Shown here piece after piece: positions 7,037 through 14,607 of a stretch of DNA of 16,764 bases (positions within the stretch are counted from its first letter, which is position 1; every line of letters begins with the position of its first letter). Made by a program: the position numbers and the translations under genes. The notes beneath the pieces were generated by a model, which searched no databases, had not been told where the DNA came from, and saw nothing but the letters and a program-made list of their open reading frames with translations. The stretch lies in contig CBFIHP010000040.1 in the NCBI GenBank assembly GCA_965662355.1, positions 1 through 16,764 of the forward strand. Direction: 5' to 3'. The stretch comes from GCA-2683825 sp965662355 (GTDB lineage Bacteria > Planctomycetota > UBA1135 > GCA-002686595).

Positions 7037-7192
7037 ATCGAAGGCGTCCATTTCATGGGCGGACCGTGGTTCACGGTCGCGGAAAGCGGTGAGCAATGGA
7101 GTGTTATCGACGACCTTTGGATCAGCAGCAGTGACGAACACGTTCGCGCACGCTTGGCGATCCGTGTTCAACTCGAAGAGGTGAGAGAATGA
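7034..7192 (+). pseudogene. Disconnected 3' part of the preceding gene, beyond an in-frame TGA
   Basis: In the frame of the gene starting at 6503, the codons after TGA read IEGVHFMGGPWFTVAESG, then EQWSVIDDLWISSSDEHVRA and RLAIRVQLEEVRE, ending at TGA 7190-7192. Composition and codon use match the upstream part. Its stop overlaps the ATG of the DUF2330 gene as ATGA, a normal operon junction. A CGA (Arg) or TGG (Trp) codon at 7034 would restore a 229-residue protein. The explanation is a nonsense mutation, a base-call error, or, less likely, selenocysteine insertion. Confidence 0.65.
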
Positions 7193-9756
7193 AAAAATTA
7201 TTCGCGACGTTCATGGCCTTCTGGGTCGGTCTCGCACCAGCGGTGGTCAACGCCGACCCTTGTGGGATGGTGCCGCCGATATACCTGGGCGCGGGGATAC
7301 CCATCACGCGTATCGGTCTGCAGCAGACCTACGTGTTCTACAAGGACGGGATCGAGTCCATCGTCTTGCGTCCGGGATTCGAGGGCAAAGTGGACCAGTT
7401 CGGAATGCTGATCCCGTTCCCGTCGCCACCCGCCATTCGGAAGGTAGCTGATGACGTGTTCGCACACGTTGCTGCGGCCGTCGATCCACCGGAGGTCGTG
7501 GTCGACCTACGACGAAATGACCAGCTCTTCCTTGGTCTGGCGATGAAGCGGCGGGCTTCCAGTGCCCTGCAGTTCGCCGATGTAGAGGAAGAGGGCGAGG
7601 TCAGGGTTCTCAGCGAAGAAGCCGTCGGTATGTATGAAGTGGCCGTGCTCGATGCGGGCAGCGCACGGGCCTTGAAGAGCTGGATGAGCGATCATTCCTT
7701 CCGCTATCCCGACGGGATGGATGCGGTTTGCGAGGAATACGTCCAGAGTGGCTGGTGTTTCGTCGCCGTGAAGGCACGTGTAGGCAGCAAGGCCGCGAGC
7801 GATCCGCGCCCGGGACAGCGTGAAATCGACAACACGCTGCCGCAGGGGTCCACGTTCGACGGCCATGTCCAGGCCATGGGCTTTCGCTTCCGGACCGACG
7901 AACTGGTTGTTCCGATGCGGCTATCGGCCTTCAACCCCGGGGACCTGCGCAACGTCGTCTACGTGTTGACCGATCAACCCAAGCAAGTAGCCAACATGCC
8001 GGCGAAGTTCGTTCGGCGTCAGATCCCCGGATGGAAGCTCTACCAGAATCTGACCCAACCCCTGCCCCTGCGGGTGCTCGGAGGCAGCCTGGCGAACATT
8101 CCAGACTGGCAGCGCCAGAGCCTTCCCGCCCAACGCAACCCTGTGCCCCACAACGGGATCGCCCGTGACCTCTTTGCCGCGGACCTCCTGGCTGTCACGC
8201 AGGGGCGGCTGCAGCACCCCCTCGAGGAGCGGGAGAAGGAGCTTCTGCGCATCGGCGAGGAACTCGGCCTGCGTGGCCCGGAGCTCGATGCCAGGCATGC
8301 ACAAGCTCTGGCGCAAGAGCGCGAACGCATGAGCGAGCGGGCCTTGATCTACTTGCAGGACATGACCCTGTCGGTCATCGACGGTGACTTCCCCCGAGCG
8401 ATCATCGCTTCCGACAACATTCGCTTCGACGACTACCGCATGGCGCAAGCGGAGAACCGGGCTCAGCGCTACGACGCCAAGCACAAGGGCCCCGCGCCGG
8501 TGGCGGGCGGTTCGATTCACTTCGATGGATTTCAGGGCCCGGGTGGTGCTGTCCCCGATGGCAACCGGGCCGGAAGCAACCCGGCACTCTTTCTNNNNNN
8601 NNNNNNNNNNNNNNNNNNNNNNNNNNNNNNNNNNNNNNNNNNNNNNNNNNNNNNNNNNNNNNNNNNNNNNNNNNNNNNNNNNNNNNNNNNNNNCGCGGCT
8701 CTGTTGATCCTCGGGCTGTTCGTCCTCGCCCAGCATCAAAAGGTGATGCGCAAGTCGGCGACCGTGCTCGGAGCGACTCTCGCCTTCTTGATCGTATGCA
8801 CGACGCACACCGCTGCCCAGGAGGAGTCTCCGGAGCCGATGGTGTTGCAGTGCTGTACACGATTCGCCAGTTCGGACACGCCGGAGAGTCTGTACTCTGC
8901 GGCCAACGGCTCAGGCGAATTGACGGAACGCGGTGCCGCCATCCTCAAACTTGCAGACCTTACCGGGGAGGCCGGAAAGAGCGAGCTTCAGAGGCTCCTG
9001 GAGCATGCGGATTCACCCTTGGTGAAGTTGTGGGCCAGTGCTGCGTTGGTGCGGCGCAGCGAGAGCATGGCCGATCTCGGGCCCTTGATCTTGCTTGGCA
9101 ACGCTCAGGGCGCTCTGTGCCGACCTGTTGCGAAACGTGTGATGGAGATCCTACGAGAGAAGGAAGCCAAGCTCGCTGAGGTCCTTGGACCCTTGGCCGT
9201 GTCCCATCGCCTGCAACAAATGGTACTGCCCCTGGTTCTCGAGTGGGAGAGCGAGGAATTCGTATCGGTCCTGCTGCGTTCCGACGACGCCCAGGCACGG
9301 AGGTTGGCTGCTGGCTGTCTGGCGACCCTTGCCGTGCGGGCTCGCGAGGGTGTTCGTGAAGCCGTGGTGTCGGCGCTTGCCTACGATGCAGGTGCGGAAC
9401 GAATACCCTGGCAAGGTGGCCCGCTCTTCTTGCCCTCCTTTTCCTGGACGTCTGCGGAAGCAAAGGTGCTCTTTCGCCAGTTGGTGTCCTGGCACCTCCA
9501 TTGCGAGCGTCAAGGGCTCGCTCAAGAGATGCGGCAGGTCCACAACAATCTGAACAGCTGGGGGCTGGCGAAAGCGGCTGGCTATGCCCTGCCGAATCGC
9601 GAGCTGGATTCCACACGGTGGCTGCTTCTGTTCGGAGAAACCTGCGGTCCCGACGAACTGATGCGCCTGCTCGACGAGCATGGGCTGACAGACGGCGAGC
9701 GTTATCGAGCCATCGTCACACTGGTACGCGCCGGATGGGTAGACAAGGCCGAGTGA
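7189..9756 (+). CDS. Secreted DUF2330 protein with membrane segments and HEAT-like C-terminal region (contains N gap)
   Basis: The 855-residue frame includes about 34 unknown residues. A signal peptide (KKLFATFMAFWVGLAPAVVNA) is followed by the DUF2330 hallmark: DPCGMVPP, LQQTYVFYKDGIESIVLRPG and DQFGMLIPFPSPPAIRKV. The domain appears to extend to about residue 450, ending in a Gly-rich linker (FQGPGGAVPDGN). After the gap come two hydrophobic segments (AALLILGLFVLAQ; SATVLGATLAFLIV) and then about 300 residues of short Leu/Ala-rich helical pairs suggestive of HEAT-like repeats (AAILKLADLTGEAGKSELQR, VKLWASAALVRRSES). Ribosome site GAGG lies 8 nt upstream, and the start overlaps the preceding frame as ATGA. 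DUF2330 has no established activity. Because the gap length is arbitrary, this may be one gene or two; an ATG at 8746 begins a signal-peptide-like stretch. Confidence 0.8.
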   Translation: MKKLFATFMAFWVGLAPAVVNADPCGMVPPIYLGAGIPITRIGLQQTYVFYKDGIESIVLRPGFEGKVDQFGMLIPFPSPPAIRKVADDVFAHVAAAVDPPEVVVDLRRNDQLFLGLAMKRRASSALQFADVEEEGEVRVLSEEAVGMYEVAVLDAGSARALKSWMSDHSFRYPDGMDAVCEEYVQSGWCFVAVKARVGSKAASDPRPGQREIDNTLPQGSTFDGHVQAMGFRFRTDELVVPMRLSAFNPGDLRNVVYVLTDQPKQVANMPAKFVRRQIPGWKLYQNLTQPLPLRVLGGSLANIPDWQRQSLPAQRNPVPHNGIARDLFAADLLAVTQGRLQHPLEEREKELLRIGEELGLRGPELDARHAQALAQERERMSERALIYLQDMTLSVIDGDFPRAIIASDNIRFDDYRMAQAENRAQRYDAKHKGPAPVAGGSIHFDGFQGPGGAVPDGNRAGSNPALFXXXXXXXXXXXXXXXXXXXXXXXXXXXXXXXXXXAALLILGLFVLAQHQKVMRKSATVLGATLAFLIVCTTHTAAQEESPEPMVLQCCTRFASSDTPESLYSAANGSGELTERGAAILKLADLTGEAGKSELQRLLEHADSPLVKLWASAALVRRSESMADLGPLILLGNAQGALCRPVAKRVMEILREKEAKLAEVLGPLAVSHRLQQMVLPLVLEWESEEFVSVLLRSDDAQARRLAAGCLATLAVRAREGVREAVVSALAYDAGAERIPWQGGPLFLPSFSWTSAEAKVLFRQLVSWHLHCERQGLAQEMRQVHNNLNSWGLAKAAGYALPNRELDSTRWLLLFGETCGPDELMRLLDEHGLTDGERYRAIVTLVRAGWVDKAE
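8595..8693. other. Assembly gap (99 N)
   Basis: This is a run of undetermined bases between the DUF2330 linker and the following hydrophobic segment. Unlike the first gap, its flanks share no repeat, so real sequence of unknown length is missing. Frame continuity across it is not proof of a single gene. Confidence 0.97.
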
Positions 9757-9766
9757 TCTCCGGGCC

Positions 9767-9798
9767 GACGATAGCCCTGGATTACCGGGGCTATCGTC
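9767..9798 (+). terminator. Hairpin between DUF2330 and hydrolase genes (terminator-like, no U tract)
   Basis: The arms gacgatagccc (9767-9777) and gggctatcgtc (9788-9798) pair perfectly over 11 bp around a 10-nt loop. It lies 10 nt after the DUF2330 stop and 18 nt before the next ATG. No T-rich tail follows, so termination is likely but not certain. Confidence 0.55.
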
Positions 9799-9816
9799 TG
9801 GTGTATCCTGTGCGCC

Positions 9817-11043
9817 ATGTCCGCATCCCAACGCAGCGCATCAAAGCTCCTCTGGATATCGTTTCTTCTTACCGGTGCTCTCTCCACGTCTTGTCAGTTC
9901 AAGAAGCTGGGCAACAGCCTGGAGCAGCTGGACGAGCTGTCGATGATTCGCATCGAGATCGAGGAAACGACGGGCAGTAACCAGCCGATCCTCGTGATCC
10001 TCGCGCAGGCAGAGACTGGCAAGCGCGTGAACAGGTCCGTGATCTACGGCGTCGGTCACGTCGAGCTGTACTGCGAGCCCGGTGAGTACCTCGTCGGGGC
10101 CCTCGAGGACATGAACGAGGACTTTGCCTATCAGAAGGGCGAGCCGCTCCAGTTTTTCGGTGATCTCGAGCCCGTGCCCGTCGCGGCCGGAGAGACGCGG
10201 GAGATCGGGCTGAACCTGGGGCGATCGGCAACAAAACTCGACCCGCGTACGCAGGCCCTGTACAAGCGCCGCCTGCTCGAGACCCCTCTGATGAAAGTGA
10301 GCACGGTGGTTCGCTACGCGAAACTGGATGACGCGCAGTTCGCGTACGAGAACACCGAGCTTGGCGGATGGGAGCCCGCCAAGTTCATCGAGCGTGGCTA
10401 TCCGGGCATCTACTTGCTAGAAAAGCACGACCCCGAGCGCACTCCGGTCTTGTTCGTTCACGGCGTCTATGGAACCCCGCGGGACTTCAAGACCGCCCTG
10501 GATGAACTCGACCGAACCCGGTTTCAGCCCTGGGTTTACTACTACCCCTCCTCCCTTCGGCTCGAGCAGGTAGGCGATCACCTGTTGCGTGAGATGAGCC
10601 TTCTCGTTACGGAGCTCAAGTCGAAGAAGATCATCCTTGTGTGCTACAGCATGGGCGGGCTGGTCGGACGCAATGCGGTTGCCAAGTACACCCGAGCTGG
10701 ACTGGACTACCTGCGCACCTTCGTCACGATCTGCTCACCATTGGGGGGCATCTCCTCGGCAGCGGCTGGTGCGAACTGGGCCCCGGTGCCGATGCCATGC
10801 TGGTACGACCTGTCACCGGGCAGCCCCTTCTTGAACGAGCTGTTCACGACTCCGTTGCCAGACGGACTTCCCTACCACATGGTCTTCGGGTTCGCCAAGG
10901 GGGATGGGGACGGGGTGGTGCCCATGAAGAGCCAGCTGAGAGATGAGGCACTGGATCAATCGGTGAGCCGAATCGGTGCCGCGGCGACACACAAAGGCAT
11001 TCTGGATCACCCGCGCTTGCTACGACTTCTCGATTCGCTCTGA
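9817..11043 (+). CDS. Lipoprotein alpha/beta hydrolase (lipase/esterase-like)
   Basis: The 408-residue protein has an N-terminal export signal ending LSTSC (Cys26), probably a lipidation site although the lipobox is not canonical. A beta-rich region of about 170 residues of unknown type follows, then an alpha/beta-hydrolase domain from about residue 200. Visible catalytic elements are the oxyanion HGVYG (His215), nucleophile Ser278 in VCYSMGGLVGRNA, an Asp in GDGDGVVP (probably Asp365) and His392 in THKGILDH. The nucleophile elbow reads C-Y-S-M-G, so the first Gly of GxSxG is Cys. The layout resembles lipases that cleave lipid or GPI-type esters, but the substrate cannot be predicted. No strong ribosome site precedes the ATG. 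It lies 60 nt after the DUF2330 gene with a hairpin between them. Confidence 0.85.
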   Translation: MSASQRSASKLLWISFLLTGALSTSCQFKKLGNSLEQLDELSMIRIEIEETTGSNQPILVILAQAETGKRVNRSVIYGVGHVELYCEPGEYLVGALEDMNEDFAYQKGEPLQFFGDLEPVPVAAGETREIGLNLGRSATKLDPRTQALYKRRLLETPLMKVSTVVRYAKLDDAQFAYENTELGGWEPAKFIERGYPGIYLLEKHDPERTPVLFVHGVYGTPRDFKTALDELDRTRFQPWVYYYPSSLRLEQVGDHLLREMSLLVTELKSKKIILVCYSMGGLVGRNAVAKYTRAGLDYLRTFVTICSPLGGISSAAAGANWAPVPMPCWYDLSPGSPFLNELFTTPLPDGLPYHMVFGFAKGDGDGVVPMKSQLRDEALDQSVSRIGAAATHKGILDHPRLLRLLDSL

Positions 11044-11147
11044 GAGACGGTTCAGTGTCCATGCTGCTTTGCGAGTCGCCGAAGGTGAGAAACACGCCGG
11101 TGGAGAGATCCGGGGTGCTGTCACCAGTGACCTCCTGCACGAACCGT

Positions 11148-11171
11148 GCTTGTCCCGGCCACCGGGCAGGC
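11148..11171. terminator. Weak GC-rich hairpin between convergent genes
   Basis: GCTTG-T-CCCGG and CCGGG-CAGGC pair over about 10 bp with one bulged T, one G-U pair and a 3-nt loop. It lies in the 158-bp space between the converging hydrolase and small membrane protein genes, where a bidirectional terminator is expected. There is no U tract on either side. Confidence 0.3.
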
Positions 11172-11201
11172 CACGCTCCTGCATGGGACGTATCGACGCC
11201 C

Positions 11202-11393
11202 TCAGAGCACGTCCGTGATCATTGAGACGTAGAAGGCGTAGGCCAAACCCAATGCGACGATGACTCCAAGACGAAGCCAGCGTTCCCGAAGGCGCTTGCG
11301 CTTCTCGCGGGCGCGCTCTGCTTCAAGAGATCCTTCGAGTCGACCCAAACGTCCTTCGAGCCGAAGTAGGCGCTGTTCGAGGTCGTCTTTCAT
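11202..11393 (-). CDS. Small coiled-coil, single-pass membrane protein (63 aa)
   Basis: The product has two clear halves. Residues 1-37 are charged with Leu/Arg heptads (LEQRLLRLEGRLGRLEGSLE), predicting a coiled coil. Residues about 41-57 (LRLGVIVALGLAYAFYV) form one membrane helix, giving a tail-anchored or N-in topology. This organised pattern is unlikely in a random frame, and no better frame covers the segment. The ribosome site before the ATG is weak. It converges with the hydrolase gene and diverges from the large secreted protein gene to the right. No family was recognised; an oligomeric membrane adaptor is a guess. Confidence 0.5.
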   Translation of the reverse strand: MKDDLEQRLLRLEGRLGRLEGSLEAERAREKRKRLRERWLRLGVIVALGLAYAFYVSMITDVL

Positions 11394-11715
11394 CGCCGGA
11401 CACTCTAACGCTCTGTCCTGTGAATCTCTGGAGTCGACGCGCGTTTGACGCTGGCCATGACCCCTTACCGCGGACTGAGCCAGCTCCTCAGCCGCCGAGA
11501 AGCCAGGTTGGGTCGATGTAGTACATTGGATGTATGTCGGCCTACATTTGTCGCACAGCGCAGAGCCCGGGATCGGCGAGCCATTGAGCGGAATTGCTGC
11601 AATTCACTTGGTGGCAAGGGCTTGGCGACACCGATCGGTGATCGGTACGGGGCTTGCTCTGAAGATTGGCTGCCCCGGCGCCTTTGCCGGGTCCATGGCA
11701 CGCACGAGGAACACG
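11394..11715. other. Divergent intergenic region with several inverted repeats
   Basis: About 320 nt separate the small membrane protein (minus) from the secreted protein (plus). The open frame from 11530 is not protein-like before the signal peptide, so I treat this as non-coding. It contains gaattg-ctg-caattc (11591-11605), the palindrome accgatcggt (11630-11639) and a hairpin with arms cccggc and gccggg (11674-11691) close to the start. These may be operators or leader structures; no clear promoter boxes were seen. Confidence 0.45.
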
Positions 11716-13356
11716 ATGAACGCACGCACGCTGCCCACCCCCAGCCACAGGACCGTGGTTTTTGCCCTGGCCGCCTGGCTCTCTCTGAACGCGACCACCC
11801 CGGCCCAGGCGACCGAAGATGGCGTCTTGCTCGCCGCAGTGCCCGAGTCGGCCTTCGCCCTTCTGCACGTCGCCGATCCTGTGGGTTTTCGGTCGCGGGC
11901 GGAACGCAACGAGTGGATCAAGGCCTGGGATGCCCTCGACGCTAACCCGGCGCTGCTCGGGATGGGGGAGGACTTCGAGGCGTTTGCGAAGGTCGACTCC
12001 GCTGGGTTGCTCGAGCTACTTCTTCGAATCGATGGGGAAGCGCTGCTGTTCTTCGGCGGTGATGTCGCCGGGTTCTTGAGCGAGGCCCCATTGGAGCGCG
12101 AAGAACTCGCTGCTCTCTTGCAGGGATGGTTGGCCGAGAAGCCGCGCGTCACGCACGAAATCGGTGGGGCGCGTGTGGTGCTCTCGACCTGGCCCGAGGT
12201 CGACAAGAAGACCCACCAAGCCGGGGCGGGCAACCGGGCAGCGTACCTGGCCTATCTCGAGCACCCGCTCGCCCTGGGGCTCTACTCCGGCAGTTCGAAG
12301 GAGGCGGTTCTCGGGGCCCTTGCCGATAGCCTCGGTGGACTGGAAACCCAACGTCGTTCCGAGATCGTCAAGCGCTACCTTGCCGCAGGAGGGCTGACGT
12401 CGCGGGGCGCGGAGGCCTTCGTCGATTTCACTCCGTTCATCAGCGAAGCAGAACGGGCGCTGAAGGAGGCCAGTCAAGGAATCATTCCCGACCCCACGGG
12501 GCTCTTGGGTCTCGAGCGCGGTACGTCGCTCTTCGTTTCCGCGGACCTGTCCCCGGGCGCACGCGTGGACATCGAGGCGCAGCTCAGGATCCCCGAGGGA
12601 ACGCTGGCCGCCCAGCTCGCGGATACCTTCGAACCCCTACCGGCCACGGTGCCGGCCGAGCTAGCCGCGGGAAGCTGGGGTGTTAGCGCGCTGAATTGGA
12701 ACCTGAGTCGCTTCTACACGACGGCTCGCAAGAATCTCGAGCAAGCCCATGGCGAAGGCCTCGAGGTCATCGACGCGGGGCTGACAGCGGCGGAAGCAAT
12801 ATCGGGCGTCGATCCGGTACAAGACGTCATCGACCAGCTCTCGGGGCTGTTCGTGCTGTACTTTGCCCTGACGGAGAACGGACTGCCGACCGAGAGCTGG
12901 GAGGGTCTTGGCTTCCTGGCCGGCCTCGTCGACAGTGAGCTCTTCCTGGACGCGCTCGAGGCGATTCTCGAAAGCGTGACCTTGTTCGCGGACAACATCG
13001 AATTCGAAGGCGCGGAGACCCTGCTGTTCGCCGAGGGGGAGGCTGACGGGGGGATCTCCGTCATGCCACAGCGCACGCTCTTTAGTCCCAGCCGGGATAT
13101 TCTGGTGCGTGGTATTCAGGCCATGAGCGGTGTGGAGGGCGCCGGGCTCGGATACGGATCGAAGCTCCAGGCCGCTTTCGACGAAAACGCCGGTTCCTGC
13201 GCGTTTGGCTACACGGAGTTCCAACGGCTATACCAGTTGACCCTTGCCCGCGCCGGAAAGCCCCTCGTCGAGCAGAGCCCATTGCGCGACGCGGAACTCA
13301 TCATGTCTGCCCGCCGTACGGCCGCGGGCTTCGACCTTCGCTGGTACGCTCGCTGA
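11716..13356 (+). CDS. Large secreted protein, DUF3352-like, function unknown
   Basis: The 546-residue protein starts with a signal peptide (HRTVVFALAAWLSLNATTPA then QA) and a mature part opening DGVLLAAVPESAFALLHV. The body alternates beta-like stretches and acidic helices, for example LLELLLRIDGEALLFFGGDV, GARVVLSTWP, LALGLYSGSSKEAVLGALAD and AFVDFTPFISEAERAL. This layout recalls exported proteins with a DUF3352-type fold found in planctomycetes, but the assignment is tentative. No catalytic motif is visible. I chose the ATG at 11716 because GAGGA lies 5 nt upstream and the signal peptide follows at once; the frame is open to 11530 and a second ATG lies at 11695. A 12-bp hairpin 36 nt after the stop probably ends the transcript. 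Confidence 0.82.
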   Translation: MNARTLPTPSHRTVVFALAAWLSLNATTPAQATEDGVLLAAVPESAFALLHVADPVGFRSRAERNEWIKAWDALDANPALLGMGEDFEAFAKVDSAGLLELLLRIDGEALLFFGGDVAGFLSEAPLEREELAALLQGWLAEKPRVTHEIGGARVVLSTWPEVDKKTHQAGAGNRAAYLAYLEHPLALGLYSGSSKEAVLGALADSLGGLETQRRSEIVKRYLAAGGLTSRGAEAFVDFTPFISEAERALKEASQGIIPDPTGLLGLERGTSLFVSADLSPGARVDIEAQLRIPEGTLAAQLADTFEPLPATVPAELAAGSWGVSALNWNLSRFYTTARKNLEQAHGEGLEVIDAGLTAAEAISGVDPVQDVIDQLSGLFVLYFALTENGLPTESWEGLGFLAGLVDSELFLDALEAILESVTLFADNIEFEGAETLLFAEGEADGGISVMPQRTLFSPSRDILVRGIQAMSGVEGAGLGYGSKLQAAFDENAGSCAFGYTEFQRLYQLTLARAGKPLVEQSPLRDAELIMSARRTAAGFDLRWYAR

Positions 13357-13392
13357 GACCGCTCTGGCTGGCCCGACGGACGGGAATGGCTG

Positions 13393-13419
13393 CACCAGCG
13401 CCTGCATCAGGCGCTGGTG
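13393..13419 (+). terminator. Perfect 12-bp hairpin after the secreted protein gene
   Basis: The arms caccagcgcctg (13393-13404) and caggcgctggtg (13408-13419) are perfect complements around the 3-nt loop cat. Nothing T-rich follows directly. It is positioned as a terminator between the secreted protein gene and gnd, and it is the most stable-looking hairpin in the window. Confidence 0.55.
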
Positions 13420-13565
13420 ACTGACCAGGAAAGTTCTTCGGCCCCTTTGCTCTCTTGTAACGCACGAGCTAGTAGAGTCAGTGCGTGTCGTGCGCATGGG
13501 CTATTCCGTGACAAGTGGGCACATCGGGTGTACACGTTCTCGGGGGTTTGATCGATAAGTCTGCT

Positions 13566-13586
13566 GGTCCACGCGTTTCGCGGACC
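13566..13586 (+). promoter_or_regulatory. Leader hairpin upstream of gnd
   Basis: GGTCC (13566-13570) and GGACC (13582-13586) enclose a GCG/CGC inner stem with a TTT loop and a 2-nt bulge. It ends about 31 nt before the gnd start and 21 nt before its AGGGA ribosome site. It might be part of the gnd leader; no function is shown. Confidence 0.3.
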
Positions 13587-13617
13587 GACCGCACGCACTC
13601 TTCGCATAGGGAAAACC

Positions 13618-14607
13618 ATGAAACTATCCATGATCGGGCTCGGGCGCATGGGCGCAAACATGTCACGCAGGCTTCTCCGCGATGGCCACGAAGTCGTCGG
13701 GTTCGATATGACTCCTGGGGTCGCCAAGGGGTTGGAGGAGACTGGACTGGAAGCCGCGAGCAGCATCAAGGAGCTGTGCAGTGCTCTCTCCTCACCACGA
13801 GTCGTATGGATGATGGTGCCTTCCGGCGACGCGACCGAAGCGGTTGTTCGCGAGCTTGCAGATACGCTACAGCCAGGCGATATCGTCGTGGACGGTGGGA
13901 ACTCCTACTACAAGGACGACGTACGGCGCGCAGCCATGCTCGAGGAACGCGGTATTCACTTTGCCGACGCTGGTACGAGCGGTGGCGTGTGGGGGCTCGA
14001 GCGCGGCTACTGTCTCATGGTCGGTGCGTCCCAGGAGACATTCGAGCTTCTCGAACCCGCACTCAAGACGCTCGCCCCTGGACAAGGGGATATTGCCGAA
14101 TCCCCCGGGCGCGCAGGGCGTGAATCCACGGCCCATCTCGGATACCTGCACTGTGGCCCTGTCGGCTCCGGTCACTTCGTCAAGATGATCCACAACGGTA
14201 TCGAGTACGGAGTCATGCAGGCCTACGCCGAGGGGTTCGAGCTGATGAAAGGGGCGGACACCGAGGCCCTACCCGCGGATCTTCAATACTCCCTGGATCT
14301 CCCCGACATCGCCGAGCTCTGGCGACGAGGCAGCGTGGTCGGATCGTGGCTGCTCGATCTCACGGCCATCGCCCTGGCGGAAGATCCGGAATTCGAGAGC
14401 TACAGCGGGTTCGTTCAGGACTCGGGCGAGGGGCGCTGGACCGTCCAGGCTGCCATCGATGAAGCCGTACCGGCGGATGTTCTGACGACCGCCCTTTTCA
14501 AGCGCTTCCGCTCGCGACAAGAGGCTCCTTTTGCAGATCGCGCCCTATCTGCGATGCGTAAGATGTTTGGCGGGCACGTGGAACCCGAAGGGAATGCAAA
14601 GAAATGA
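13618..14607 (+). CDS. gnd: 6-phosphogluconate dehydrogenase, short decarboxylating type
   Basis: The 329-residue enzyme oxidatively decarboxylates 6-phosphogluconate to ribulose-5-phosphate. The Rossmann motif is IGLGRMGANM (residues 6-15). Substrate and catalytic motifs are DGGNSYYKDD, AGTSGGVWGLERGYCLMVG and GSGHFVKMIHNGIEYG with Lys189 and Asn193. The length (about 330, against about 470 in Escherichia coli) places it in the short Gnd class. Asp30 at the end of the second beta strand (VVGFDMTP), where NADP-enzymes carry Arg, suggests NAD+ as cofactor; this is an inference. AGGGA lies 5 nt upstream of the ATG. The stop overlaps zwf by ATGA, so gnd leads the gnd-zwf-pgl operon. Confidence 0.95.
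   Translation: MKLSMIGLGRMGANMSRRLLRDGHEVVGFDMTPGVAKGLEETGLEAASSIKELCSALSSPRVVWMMVPSGDATEAVVRELADTLQPGDIVVDGGNSYYKDDVRRAAMLEERGIHFADAGTSGGVWGLERGYCLMVGASQETFELLEPALKTLAPGQGDIAESPGRAGRESTAHLGYLHCGPVGSGHFVKMIHNGIEYGVMQAYAEGFELMKGADTEALPADLQYSLDLPDIAELWRRGSVVGSWLLDLTAIALAEDPEFESYSGFVQDSGEGRWTVQAAIDEAVPADVLTTALFKRFRSRQEAPFADRALSAMRKMFGGHVEPEGNAKK

Noticed and set aside
7921..8808. 295-codon minus-strand frame crossing the second gap
   Set aside because: It is antisense to the DUF2330 gene, contains 34 unknown residues and shows no domain.
11530..11715. N-terminal extension of the large secreted protein from an upstream ATG
   Set aside because: It would place the signal peptide about 75 residues inside the protein. 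The ATG at 11716 has GAGGA upstream and begins directly before the signal sequence.
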